From Camelus bactrianus (taxonomy: Eukaryota; Chordata; Mammalia; Artiodactyla; Camelidae): a DNA stretch of 64,000 nt. The DNA lies in contig NC_133573.1 of assembly GCF_048773025.1 (NCBI RefSeq), positions 1,131,001-1,195,000 on the forward strand. Direction: 5' to 3'. The notes beneath the pieces were generated by a model that saw only the letters and a list, made by a program, of their open reading frames with translations, made no database searches and was not told the DNA's origin. Positions 12,979-23,760 of this stretch are shown here, piece by piece (positions within the stretch are counted from its first letter, which is position 1; every line of letters starts with the position of its first letter). The position numbers and the translations under genes are program-made.

Positions 12979-13258
12979 AACAAGATTCTTCTGGAACTCC
13001 TGCTTGTCATCCTTGAAGGAGTGCTCCATGAAGACTGCAGGGGCTTCCTTCTCACAGGCAGCGTGCGCCTCCAGCAGCTCCTGCAGCATGTCTGTGGGGA
13101 AGCTCACTCGCTGGGCCATCTGCTTGCTGTAGTGGTTGTCTGCCTTCTGAATGGCAGCTGAGTTCTCCACCTGGCCAGAGTTTTCACTGCATTCTCCAAG
13201 TGAGGTACTGCTCGGCTATTGATAGTGTCCACGTAGGTCACAACCAGAGTCCTCAGCC
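12979..13258 (-). pseudogene. GBP pseudogene exon 7 (middle domain)
   Basis: The acceptor CTTCTTCAG precedes LRTLVVTYVDTINSRAVPHL. A 1-base loss in the alanine-glutamine-leucine stretch shifts the frame, after which NSAAIQKADNHYSKQMAQRV, LQELLEAHAACEKEA and FMEHSFKDDKQEFQKNLV read well. The donor is GTAATC. The length of 280 is one base below the family's usual 281. Confidence 0.92.
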
Positions 13259-14009
13259 CTGAAGAAGCCAGGAAATTTAGGGGCTAAATATCAAGTTATC
13301 AGTCAATGGCTCCAGGATTCTGAGACTATGCTTCTAGGGTCATATACACATGCACACACACAAACACACACACGCACCCCTACCTCCCTCTACTATTATC
13401 ACCTTCATTTTCCTACTGACTCTTCATTTTTAGGTTTTCCAGGCCACAGGACTAAAAAAGTTAATATCTACTTCTATCTAACATACTAGGGGCTACCTGG
13501 AAAATAAAGTTTCTCATTTTAAAAATTGAAAGCAATATAGATTACATAGATAGACAGATGAGGCAAAGTGTACCATGTTTAATTTATTCCTAATTCTGAG
13601 GCTTTGAATGGATTTTCAGTGATTTATGGGCTAATATTTATTTTTGGACCACTCTAAATTCTCAAAATATCTTTTGAATTCTCCTTGTGAAGAACACTTG
13701 TTGTATAGGACTTCCTTTGAAAACATGCAGTATTCTGTCTTTACACCAAGAGAGTGATTATATTCTAAGTGGAGGATGTTTTCAGATAAGTGGGAGCCAC
13801 CGATATCATTGACAAAAGTTGCAATTTGGGGAAGGAATTTGTAAAGCCCCCAAAGTGAGATAATTATAAAGTATACAGATTTCTTCATGGAGTATAAATT
13901 TCTGTAAAATCAGAATTCTTTATAGAATCAAACAAAAATACTAGAAAGCACATTATATAAAATATTCAACACATAGCAGTCCCCATGGAAATGGGAAAAA
14001 GAGACTCAC
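13259..14009. other. GBP intron between exons 6 and 7
   Basis: Nothing coding was seen. A short CA-rich run lies near 13,345-13,376. Open frames here show no GBP or other homology. Confidence 0.5.
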
Positions 14010-14256
14010 CTTTCCCAGTGACCATGATTCCTTCTGTGAGGGTCTTGGTCCTTGCATCAGCGAAGATGTAAGAACAGAAATTTTTTGTTTGCTCCTGGAA
14101 TTTAGGATCAAGTTGGTCTTGAGATACCATCCCAATATTGGCTAGAATTTTTTTTTTCCTATGTTGGCCAGTCAAAGACAAAACACTTCCATCTTAGAAA
14201 TAAATGCCTGATGCAGTCTCTGGGTAGATTGGATGTTTGGGCTTTGGGATTCTTCC
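14010..14256 (-). pseudogene. GBP pseudogene exon 6
   Basis: The acceptor TCCCTCAG opens into GKNPKAQTSNLPRDCIRHL, then KCFVFDWPT followed by a TAG where the family has asparagine. After the stop it continues to FCSYIFADARTKTLTEGIMV and TGK before the donor GTGAGTC. This encodes the G domain to middle domain link. The family arginine of FVFDRP is tryptophan, another change consistent with CpG decay. Confidence 0.92.
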
Positions 14257-15580
14257 CTGAGGGACAGAAAAACAGGGATTAGAGTGTGTAGAGTCTTGAG
14301 GTGAGGGGGTTACAGGTGTTCATGGCAGGGATTTGTGTGTCTTTGCCATTTCTACACACAGAACTCTTTTAACATAGACATTCAATACTTCTTTGCACAT
14401 CAGACTTATACCAATGATATAACTGCAGAGAAATTTAGGGAGACATCTGATCCAGTAAAGGAAACCTATGGCTGGTCTCTCCAGACATGCACATAGTAGA
14501 GTGGTTGTCTATGATGTGTTTGCTTAACTAGCAGCTAAAAGGATGAAAGGTCACATGAAACTTTCTGCTCAACTCAACCTCATGTAGGAATTGAGCTGTG
14601 GAACCAAAAAGGAGAGCTACAAACAAGGGATCATGGACAGTAATTGGAATATTAGGAATGACATCCTCATTATTTAAGGAAAACTGTTTTGATGCTAAAA
14701 ATAATTGATGCAGTATTATCTATTTTTTAGTAAAAACCTCTGAAGTATAAATGTACCTGAAATGTAATTTTAAGGTATCACCACTAATCTATAAACTCTT
14801 TGAGGTAAATGATTATATCTGGTCCTCTCCTGCCAGCCAATTTCTCAATAGCTGTTTTGAGAAATCATAAATAGAAACGTGAAAGAATGAATAAATTGGA
14901 ATTGATATTTCTCTTAAGGTTTCAATAGACACACATCCTTGTAAATGTAACCCATGAAAATAATTTATTACCTTATAATTAAATCATGGGTAAACATGTG
15001 GGAATTAGGAGAATCTATGATGTGGAAGGTAAAATGAATGTTCTAATAATTGTCAGTATTATTGAAAAGACATAGATTGTAAAGACAGTCACTTCTTCAG
15101 GTTTATTTAGAACATACAATCATTTTGTAGATGATATAATTATACAGGATTAGAAAGTTTTATATCCCTCTTTGAAAAGAATAATATGTGAAATCTATAT
15201 TTTGTTCATTAGATAAGCTTTTCACTGCAGTTTCATGTCTAACAATTAGCTGATTAGTTGTTTTCTTCAACAGAGACAAATTGAAGGAATAGGAAACACA
15301 GTGTCCGGTCTTTAGAATGTTTCAGCACCCATTTAAATCTGGATGCTAAATTTAAAGATGTATTAAAAAAATTGGTTTTGAGTAATTTCACTTTACGCTT
15401 TACTTTTCTTGAGTAAACTTCAACTGTAGCCCCTAGATCTTTGCAACCCACTTTCCAGCCACCATTTCCACAGACTTTGATTTAGTCTCAAATACAAATG
15501 CAATCACAGAGATGAGGGATATTGTTTAGTAGATCCCACACTTTATTGGACCATACACTGCCCAGGCCATACTCTGATAT
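14257..15580. other. GBP intron between exons 5 and 6
   Basis: AT-rich intron. No repeat was recognised with confidence. Confidence 0.45.
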
Positions 15581-15775
15581 CTGGAATCAGCTTCAGGGAA
15601 TTCTCCAAGTACTCATCTTCTGTGATACGCTGACCATGTAACTGCAGCTCCAGGGTGAAATCCCATACAGTCCAGATAAAGTCTGGAAAGAAATTCACAA
15701 ATTCTGTGGAATCTTCTACTGTATCAGATGTTTGAGAGGACTTTGCCCTGATGTTTTGTAAGCTCTGTCACATAA
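15581..15775 (-). pseudogene. GBP pseudogene exon 5 (end of G domain)
   Basis: The acceptor AAATCTTAG precedes YVTELTK. A 2-base loss then shifts the frame before IRAKS. After it the shifted frame reads EDSTEFVNFFPDFIWTVWDF and ITEDEYLENSLKLIP. The guanine-specificity motif TVRD or TLRD of GBPs reads TVWD here. The exon ends in CCAG followed by AT, so the canonical GT donor is gone. The length is 195 against about 197 expected, matching the 2-base loss. Confidence 0.92.
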
Positions 15776-15976
15776 CTAAGATTTGGTTAGGGAAAAGAAA
15801 CTCACTACCAACAATTCCCACATTTCTCTAATATAAAAATATTATAAACACTCTCTTTTGCCATGGGTCCCCTCTGCTCCACCCAAGAAAACTAAATGAC
15901 AGGAAGGGAGAGAATGACTCTATCCTCATTCCCATGAATTCAGTGAAACATGGTGGTTCAGGACCTGGAAGGATAC

Positions 15977-16086
15977 TGCAGCTGCTCCAGGGCCTGGTGG
16001 TTGATGGTGCTCATGCTGTTCTAGACAAAGCTACTGCACAGAACCATGGCCAGGGCAAAGATCCATGAATCCTTCTTAGACTCATC
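15977..16086 (-). pseudogene. GBP pseudogene exon 4
   Basis: Exactly 110 bases lie between the acceptor TTTCTAG and a donor GTATCC. The translation includes KKDSWIFALAMVLCSSFV, then a TAG replacing the tyrosine of the family's FVYNS, then NSMSTINHQALEQL. Apart from the stop the exon is well kept. Confidence 0.92.
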
Positions 16087-18319
16087 CTAGAAAGCACATT
16101 AGAACAAGAGAGTTAGAAGTTTACCCCTACATTAGAAATTCATCTGTACACTTCTTCAATCATGGTTTCATTTATTATTTCAGCTAACATACTCACCACG
16201 CAAAGAAATTGCTTGAAGACAGATGTAAATGCAGATATCAACTTTGACAATTACAGAGACACTTCTTGTGTTTGCAAATTTTTCATATATAAAAGGATTC
16301 TAGTGTTCACAGTGCTTTCTTTTTCCTCGATTGGATAAAGTAAAATAACATATACAGAAAAACTAATACAGTACCTGTTGTGTAATTAGGTATTCAGTGA
16401 TGTGTGTGGGCATTTATTCATTCTGTATATATTTATTAATCAGAGTCCATATAAAATATACCATAGTTGGCATAACTGGGTATTTAAATTATATGCAATC
16501 AATAAATAATGGCAGGGAGCTACTAAATATCCCCCACTGTTCTTAGATTTTAAAATAGCAATGCTAAAAATGAAAATTTTCTTTCAACATGATTATTTCA
16601 AAGAAGTGGACAAACATCCATAACAGTAAGAGCAACAAAGAAGTATCTGTAAAAGGCTTACTCTCAGTAATGTATATAAGCAGTGAAACCTATAGCTATA
16701 ACACTAAACTAAAATTTAGAAGTCTATCAAGGAAGAACAAAGCTATGAAATTTGGAGAAAGAATATGTGATCTAAAAGCTTCCTCAATGTCTTGAGCTGA
16801 ATATTAAAGAACTGGTAAATGTGGAACTGAAGAAATGAAGGTGATCCCATAGACAGGAAAACCCAGAGAAACAAAATTAGAGATGGGAGAAGACAGGGGT
16901 CTTGTAGTTAGAACAGAGTCATTTGAGGGCAGAGGGCAAGTGGAGAAGTTAAGGTGAGCTTTCATGCAGCCTAATCAAGGGCCTTAAAGCCCAGGCTAAG
17001 TTGTATAAATCATAGCATTGTCTAAATGATGGCATAAACTGGAAATAGTTTTTTTTTTATTATAAATGGCATGTAAAGTTGCTCCCAGTGTAAATGCAAA
17101 AACTGTGGTTTATGTTGAGAAGATTCTAAAAGGGAGTTTGGGGGGATAAGAGTCTATTCATTACTTTCTTTCCCCAAAACCCAGTTTTTAAAAATAATCA
17201 GTTAGGATAAGAAGAAGTAGCAGTTATGACAAACAATTATTTCAACAACAAGATTATATCATTGTTTGATATATGGCTTTAAAAATAAGCACAGACTTTC
17301 TAACTCCTGTTGAGAAAAAAGAGAGAGCTATAAAAATGTAGGTACTATTTCCAAATAAGTCTCAAGAGGGGGAAAGGAGGGATAGTTCATTTCACCCAAT
17401 AGCAGAAAGCTAAAACACCAAAAATCCATTTAAAAATGTTTCTTGTAGGACAAAAACTTACTTTTATAGAACTTGCATATTCAGAGGTGTCTCACAGATT
17501 TCCAGAACACTCTGTGAGTAGTTGATGAACTTCATCATAGAAAATGTAAACCCGTCCCTTAAATCCAACCCTCAAATACACTCTTCACCTTGTAGCTGAG
17601 AAGGTGAATCAGAAATTTTTCCTCACTCACAGATTGATACTTCTCCTCTTTCTTAGTTATGCTTAACTGTAAGCTCTCAAAACCAGTCAGGTGCTGCCTG
17701 GATTGCCTTTCAAAACTGAAGAACTTATTCCCCCAGCTGTTGGGAGTGCTGGTGGAAGACAGTCTTCAGGTGTCAGCCCTCTTAATTAGAAAGGCTTCTG
17801 GAGCAGCTCTTCAAAAATGTATCAGCGCCCCAGTCCCAAAATCAGGATAACTCAAAAAAGCCATTCCAGTCATGGAGCTCCCATGAAATTCCCAGAAATT
17901 GGGGATTGCAATGCAATGTAATTTCTTCTTCTCTCCAGCCTGCTTCTTTCCCAATTACATGGTATTAAATCTGACTGCAGATAATGTCTTGTCAATTGAA
18001 CTAAAGACTCTTTTAGGGCAGGACATTTACTTTGGTCACTGATATCTACAATGCTAAGTCCAAAGGCCTGGAACCCAGCTATTCAATAATGACTTACTAA
18101 ATGTAATCAAGTCATCCACACAGTGCCAAGAAATAAAAGAATTTATCTAAGACACCATGATAACTTACCTAGAAGTGAGATTCAAACAAATCATAGTTTG
18201 CCTTATTTACTATAATTGATTTCTAGATTTTACAGATTAAAGCAGTAAAATTTCTAGGACCATGGAGAGATAAGGGGAAAATCCAGAATAAAAAGGATTT
18301 AACTGAATTTCCGCTTTAC
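16087..18319. other. GBP intron between exons 3 and 4
   Basis: The longest intron of the pseudogene. A decayed L2-like end lies about 17,990-18,120 (GAACTAAAGACTCTTTTAGG, GGCAGGACATTTACTTTG, TGACTTACTAAATG). Positions 17,590-17,890 are somewhat richer in G and C, but nothing was recognised in them. Confidence 0.5.
17990..18120 (+). repeat. L2 3' end remnant
   Basis: The pattern of sequence resembling ACTGTGAGCTCCTTGAGGGC, then TTTGGTCACTGATATCTACA and ACCCAGCTATTCAATAATGA, follows the L2 3' end in order. Confidence 0.5.
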
Positions 18320-18450
18320 CATTCACACATCCCCCAGGCTCTAATTGTGCAGAAGGACCACCAGAGTACGATTAGGCTTGCATGGGTGAGGCACACACCA
18401 CATCCAGATGCCCTTGGTTTCAGACTGCACTGTAGAGCCTAGAGGAAAGC
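18320..18450 (-). pseudogene. GBP pseudogene exon 3
   Basis: The acceptor CTCCTCACAG leads into FPLGSTVQSETKGIWMWCVP, which is almost identical to the family. The end that should read LVLLDTEGLGDVEK, holding the G3 DxxG motif, instead reads with one extra valine codon, HN in place of DT, a TAG in place of the glutamate, and a second stop (TGA) three codons from the end. The donor GTAAAG follows directly. The length of 131 bases is 3 more than I remember for the family, in line with the extra codon. Confidence 0.92.
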
Positions 18451-19242
18451 CTGTGAGGAGAGGGGAGAAAGCAGCATTCAGTTAGAGCAGATAATCTAAA
18501 CAACCAAGGGGCTACAGAGTCAGATCTATTGGAATGTCAGTATCCCAGCATACGAGTTGGTGCTTTCTCCATTTCCTCAAGAATGTCCTACTTTGTGTGT
18601 CATCTGTTTCAAGGAGGAAGGAATATTAATTGTGATAAAGATACCAAGCAAGGGCTCAACATAGAGGCAAAGGGGAATCCATGAATCAGACAAAATGGAA
18701 GTCACTGATAATCATAACAAGAGTATCTTGAAAGAATGGTGAGGTTCAAAGCCAGAGAGAAATGGACTGAAGACAGACATGGGAAGAGAAAAAGGTGGGA
18801 AAAAAATGAAGATTATATTTTTTGTCAGACAAATTTTTCAAAAGTGGGGAGAGGTGTTAGCCACAGCAGTATATGACATACAGGAAATATTTTTAAGATT
18901 ATAGACATTTGAACACATTTATATGTTGATGAGAATATTCCATAAAAAGGCAAAATGTGTTTCAAGAGTGAGTAGACACAATTGCAAGAGTCCAGTGCTT
19001 AAGCATGTAAAATAAGGTAGGATTGTGAGAATTGGTAGGAGAAATTTTGCTTTACAGGAATAAAACATACAATATGATAAATAATTACAGTAAGACAGTG
19101 ATTTAGCAGTGAGAAATAGGAGTGGAAAGTTGATTTGTTAAGAGAAGTTTGGTTCTCCCTACACATGATCAGGACAAAAATTAAGAAGCTGAGGTAGTAG
19201 CTAGAATCAAGCAATTGGTCCTTGACCCAGTACAACACTCAC
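18451..19242. other. GBP intron between exons 2 and 3
   Basis: No additional gene or repeat was recognised. The minus-strand open frame reaching from 19,238 to 18,999 is intron sequence. Confidence 0.45.
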
Positions 19243-19435
19243 CATGATTCTGACCTGCAAGATGGTTCATCAAGTAGGATTTGCCTGTATGATATGGTCC
19301 TACAATGGCCACCACCAGCACTGGCAAAGAAATCTCACCAAGAATCTGCAGAGATTTTTGGTTCACTGACAGCACCTTGACACTTTCCAGCAGACAAATG
19401 GGGTCCATCATTTTGGGTCTGGATGCTATGGCAAC
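19243..19435 (-). pseudogene. GBP pseudogene exon 2 (start codon and P-loop)
   Basis: The acceptor TTGGCAG precedes about 24 bases of 5' UTR, then two adjacent ATGs at 19,411 and 19,408. The frame is open to the donor CATG|GTGAGTG at 19,242. The nucleotide-binding loop reads GPYHTGKS where active GBPs have GLYRTGKS, so the glycines, lysine and serine are kept but the arginine used in GTP hydrolysis is histidine. The exon ends in phase 1, as in the family. Confidence 0.93.
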
Positions 19436-19684
19436 CTGCCAACCTAGAAGAGCTTCTTAGTGGAAATCAGATTATAAAGTCATTCTCTAACTCAGACTTA
19501 TACAAAGCATCTATCAACTTAGGATAAGGTAAGTAAGAGTTCTGTGCTTTCCATGAGACAATATGTAACCTAGAATTAGCATACTGCAGAGGTTTTCCCC
19601 CATCATTCCCTCAAGTCTCTCATGATATTGGTAGTGAAATAACATATCACTCTCCAAAGTGTTATTTCAAAATAATAATATAAT

Positions 19685-19865
19685 TAAAGTTATTGTTATG
19701 ATGCACTGAAGGCCTACAATATACCAAGCCCTTTGAAAATAACTTACATATCCAGCTAAACTGATATTCACAAGAGACTGAAAGTTAGAAATTAATATAA
19801 CTACTTTGGAAATGAGGTAAATGGTTCTCACAAAGGCTGAGTGAATGTCATTGAGCAAGGATTAA
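19685..19865 (+). repeat. MIR SINE remnant
   Basis: GCACTGAAGGCCTACAATAT, ACCAAGCCCTTTGAAAATAA, TTTGGAAATGAGGTAAATGG and TGAATGTCATTGAGCAAGG follow MIR order. It lies upstream of the GBP exon 2. Confidence 0.65.
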
Positions 19866-20689
19866 AAATCTACATACTTGAGCAAAATGACAGACTAGCA
19901 AACTCTAAGCTCTTGTTTCCCCAAGGAGACATAAACAACAACCAAAATACTGGCTAGAATAACCTTACAGTAGTTCCATAAAACAGTCAAAGGTCCAAAG
20001 CAACCAACCAAATACCAAATCAAGAAACAGCCTCATTCAAAATGGTAGGAAATTCTGTGGTGTTTCTGTTGCCCTCGGTCCCCATTGTGGTAAGGTCTTT
20101 AAGGAAGTGGCAAATCATTTCCCAATTCCCTCCCCTGATTCAGAGAGAGGGAATTTTATAATGTTCTAACCTGTCAGGGCTGCCTCTTCAGGTCTCTGTT
20201 TCACCTCACATGAAACTCAGGGAAGGGTGGCAGAGGGGTAGGTGGTGGTAAAACTTGGATATCAGGTGGAAAGAAGCAGCAGGTATTTCTCAAGGAAAAA
20301 TGTGGAGAGACAGCTCCACAGATGCCTAGAGCAAGAGGTTACCAGTGAATATATAAAATAGACTATCTAAGGCATCAGTTGAGTTTCCAATTCCCTTTTT
20401 CAAAATAAACAGAGCAGAGCAGACTGCATTTACAATGTTCTGACATCTCATGGGCTGCCTGAAGGACTGTTATCTTTTCCCTTATTTGGATCTTATGTGG
20501 GGAGAAGCAGTGGGCATTGCTTGGGAAAGTTGCAGGGAGAATGACCTGAAGACACCTATGACAAGATATTATGGGTGTGTGATATTGAGATGTATAAGAA
20601 ATACAAATTTGATCATTGTCCTTATTCCTGGTATATAGCTCTTAAAACCCTATGTGATGAGAGAGATGAAATTATTTTTCTTGTAACTT

Positions 20690-21450
20690 TTGGTCTTTTG
20701 TCCTCAATTCCTAAAATAGCTCCAGACTGATAAAGATGAAAGGAGAGTCTTTCGTTATTTATAACAAGCACCTTTCAACCACAACTGAGTTTATGTTAAT
20801 GAGGTGATTTTGTAAAGCCCCTAGATCACTACAGAATGGAGTTGGTTGCTAGAGGAACCAATGTTATTAGAAAGTTGCAACATTTAGCCTGATGCTCCAA
20901 CCACTGGGGAGCAGAGAAGAGTTGAAAGTTGAGTTAATCACCAATGACCAATAGTTTACTCAACCATATCTATCTAAGAAGTCCTCCATTAAAAAAATAA
21001 ATAAAACCTAACTGAAGGGGTTCAGAGAGTTTCTGGCTTGATGAATATGTGGAGGTTGTTAGAAGGTGGCACATCCAAAGGGGTCATGGAAGCTCCACAC
21101 ACTTTTCTCGATATCTTTCCCTATGCATCTCTTCTATTTTGCTGTTTATAGGCTGTATCCTTTTTTAATATAAACCAGTAATCTAGTAAGCAAACTATCC
21201 TTCCTGAGTTCTTAAGCCATCCTAGCAAATCATTGAACCTGGGGAAGAGATGGGAAACTCCAGTGTACAGCCAGTTAGTCAGAAGCATAGGTGACAACCT
21301 GGATTTGTAATTGCATCTGAACTGAGGAGAAGTCTTGTGGGACTGAGCCCTTAATCTGTAGGGTATAAACTAACTCTTGGAAGTTAGTGTCAGAATTGCT
21401 TATTGTGAAAAAATGCTCACGTATGTGGTGACCAGAAATAAGTATAGAGA
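20690..21450 (+). mobile_element. Solitary LTR fossil (probably ERVL-class), inserted in old L1
   Basis: Ordered landmarks recall a dispersed mammalian LTR: GTTAATCACCAATGACCAAT, a TATA-like stretch, GGCACATCCAAAGGGGTCAT, CCCTATGCATCTCTTC, a polyadenylation region (TATAAACCAGTAATCTAG), then AGCCAGTTAGTCAGAAGCAT and CTTGTGGGACTGAGCCCTTA. No internal retroviral sequence was seen. The family name is uncertain. Old. Confidence 0.65.
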
Positions 21451-21772
21451 ATAGAAAGTTGAGAAGAGAAACTGAATTTTTCTTTTTCTTTTCAGGGTGG
21501 AGACACACAATAGACAATCAAAAGTTCAAAGGAGACATCCTTTGGGAAATTAATATACTTAAAAGGAGCACATATATGGGAAAACTGAAAAAGCAACACA
21601 CAGGCCCAGGGAAGATGCATGCTCAAAAAAGCCTAAAAAGACTTTACAACTTCTCCTAAGCTTAATCCCAAGTTTCAAAATCAAGAGCCAGCTTAGGAAA
21701 AGACTTCCTTGTCAAAAGGCCAGTATGCAAAGAATGGGAAAGGTGACTGCTTTCATAAATGCTCAACTTTCA

Positions 21773-21882
21773 GGGGGTGGGAGGGTAATAGAGCAGTAGT
21801 AGAGCATGTACTTAACATGTCCAAGATCCTGGGTTAAATAGTGAGTACCTCCATTTAAAATAAATAAATAGATAAATAAATA
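21773..21882 (+). mobile_element. Camelid-type tRNA-derived SINE
   Basis: It starts GGGGGTGGGAGGGTAATAGA, keeps an A-box-like AGCAGTAGTAGAG and a B-box-like AGATCCTGGGTTAAAT, and ends in (TAAA)n-type repeat. It is diverged from the copy at 38.4 kb and lies inside the old L1. Confidence 0.8.
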
Positions 21883-22234
21883 TCCAATTTTTCAACAACA
21901 ACAACAACAAAAATCACAAGGCATACAAAATAAATGAAAATATGGCCCTTCCAAAGGAAGAAAATAAAGTGGTAAAAAAAAAAAAAAAAACCCTGAGGAA
22001 ACATATGCATTAGATGTTTTAGGCAAAGACTTTAAAATAACTTTTTAAAAATATGCTTAAAAAGCTAAAGGATAACTCGGAAAAATAGCTAAAGAAAATC
22101 AGAAAAACAATATGTGAACAAAATTAGAAAATGAACAAGGAGATAAAAATAATAAAAAAGGAACCAAACTGAAATTCTGAGGCTGGAAAATACAATAAAT
22201 GAATTTACACATTTTCTACAGGGAATTAGACTTG

Positions 22235-22274
22235 GGGGTAAAGCTCAGGGGAAGAGAATTTGAATACATATAAT
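22235..22274 (+). mobile_element. Very short SINE head between TSDs
   Basis: GGGGTAAAGCTCAGGGGAAG is the head of the same SINE. It is flanked by GGAATTAGACTTG (22,222-22,234) and GGGATTAGACTTG (22,276-22,288), with ATTAGACTTG identical on both sides. No B box or tail is present. Confidence 0.6.
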
Positions 22275-22789
22275 GGGGATTAGACTTGCACAGGCAAAAA
22301 GACTCAGCAAACTTGAAGACAGGACATTTGAAATTATCAAGTCTCAGGAGCAGAAGGAAGAAGTAATTTTTTTAAAGTGAATACAGCCTAAGAGACTTAC
22401 GGGATACTGTCACATAGACAGGTATATGCATTATGAAAGCCCCTAAAGCAGAAGGGAGAGGCAAGGCAGAGAGCTTATTTGAGGAAATAATGGCTAAAAA
22501 ATTCCCAATGCAATGAAATATATAAATCTACAAATGCAAGATATTCAACAAACTCCAGTAGGATAAATAATCAGAGACCAATGCTGAGGAATATTATAAT
22601 CAAACTGTCAAAAGACAAAAGAGAATCTTGAAAGCAACAAAAAGCAGTAACTCATCACATCCAATAAGGTTTTCAGTCAATTTCTCAACAAAATATTTGG
22701 AGGCCAGAAGGCAGTGGAATGATATATTTAAATTGCTAAAAACTGAGTGATGGGGTAGGGGGGAACCTACCAATCAAGAATACTGTTTA

Positions 22790-23240
22790 CAGAGGAGGGG
22801 AGTCAAGATGAGGGATAATAACTTCTCACAGAAAAGTGACTGAAAACTGGCAGAACTCCTATACAAACAAGATTTCAAGAGATATTTCCACATAATTAGT
22901 TAGGGAGGAGTAAAAACTTCAAGTTGGGACCTGTGCACCTAGGGAAGGACTAAGAGGAAAAGGAAGACTGTGTAAACAGACCCTAACCCTGAGGAGTGAG
23001 TAGGTCAAGCCACAGACTTGTCATCCCAGTCCTGGGGTCCTACACAGAGGAGACAAGTCCCCTTGGCTACTTGGAGAAAGACTGAAACAGATAGAAAGGC
23101 TGGAGAAGCCTAGACTAGAAGGAGTGAATGGGTGCTGGTTTGCCACCAGACAGGTTGGAGACAGGTCAGCCTGAGCAACTACCACCTTACTGTACACCCC
23201 AGGAAGATTTTCTATTCAAATAACAACAAAAAGAGTACTG
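22790..23240 (+). repeat. Possible L1 5' UTR piece
   Basis: GGAGGGGAGTCAAGATGAGG resembles the usual first bases of an L1 5' end (GGAGTCAAGATGGCGGA). The following G-richer stretch could be 5' UTR. No TSD was found. Confidence 0.4.
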
Positions 23241-23760
23241 TTGTGGTTATATCTATATGAGATAAAAAATGTATTTCAAGCACTGTTAAAAGAGACAAAG
23301 AAGGATATTATGTTAAAAGAGTCAAGTTTATCTAGAAGATAAACAATTCTAAATATGTATACCTGAACATCAGAATTCCAAAATATATGAAATAAACACT
23401 GAAAGAATTGAGCAACAGATCACTTAACAATAATACAATAGTTTAATACCTTACTTGTAATAATAGGTAGAAAAAACAGAGTACTTGAATAACACTATAG
23501 ATTAATTGAACCTAATAGACATGTACAGAACACGCTCATCCAACAAGAGAAAACACGTTTTCCCAGATGGGCATGGAATATTTCCAAGGATAGACCATAT
23601 TTTAGGCCACAAAACAAGTCAACAAATTTTAAAAGGTTAAACTCATAAAAAGTATCTTTTCTGAACCCAATGAAATGAAACTGGAAATTAATAGATGGAA
23701 TAAAACTGCAAAGTCTACAAATATGTGAAAACGAAACAGAATACAATTAAGAATAAAAAT
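23241..23760 (+). mobile_element. Old L1 ORF2 endonuclease-region fragment
   Basis: AGAGACAAAGAAGGATATTA, AGAAGATAAACAATTCTAAA, GGCATGGAATATTTCCAAGG and ACTGGAAATTAATAGATGG follow ORF2 or HAL1-type order. Many stops are present. Confidence 0.6.

Larger units (their letters stand above)
9240..19435 (-). pseudogene. Guanylate-binding protein (GBP4/6/7-like) unprocessed pseudogene, ten coding exons
   Basis: GBPs are interferon-induced dynamin-like GTPases that act at pathogen vacuoles and membranes in the cytosol. Read on the minus strand, ten exons appear in the family's order, from the start methionine (19,411) to a stop (9,240), with GT/AG borders at nearly every junction, so this is a gene duplicate and not a retrocopy. 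The start MMDPICLLES, the exon 10 coiled coil and a C-end in SSLFKKK without a CaaX box fit the GBP4/6/7 group as I remember it. Breaks seen: two stops in exon 3, one in exon 4, a 2-base loss and lost donor in exon 5, a stop in exon 6, a 1-base loss in exon 7 and a 4-base loss in exon 9. Exons 2, 8, 10 and 11 read through. The non-coding first exon was not found. A GBP-cluster location is inferred. Confidence 0.93.
19870..22800 (+). mobile_element. Old L1 5' region and ORF1, broken by later insertions
   Basis: Positions about 21,890-22,790 follow the L1M ORF1 region in order: GAGGAAACATATGCATTAGA, GGCAAAGACTTTAAAATAAC, GGAACCAAACTGAAATTCTG, AACTTGAAGACAGGACATTT, AACTGTCAAAAGACAAAAGA, AGGCCAGAAGGCAGTGGAAT. 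The part before 20,690 looks like 5' UTR of the same element. An LTR fossil and two SINE pieces interrupt it. ORF1 is closed by many stops. Confidence 0.75.

Noticed and set aside
18999-19411. Extended frame continuing past GBP exon 2
   Set aside because: The exon has a good GTGAGT donor at 19,242; the extra residues are intron sequence.
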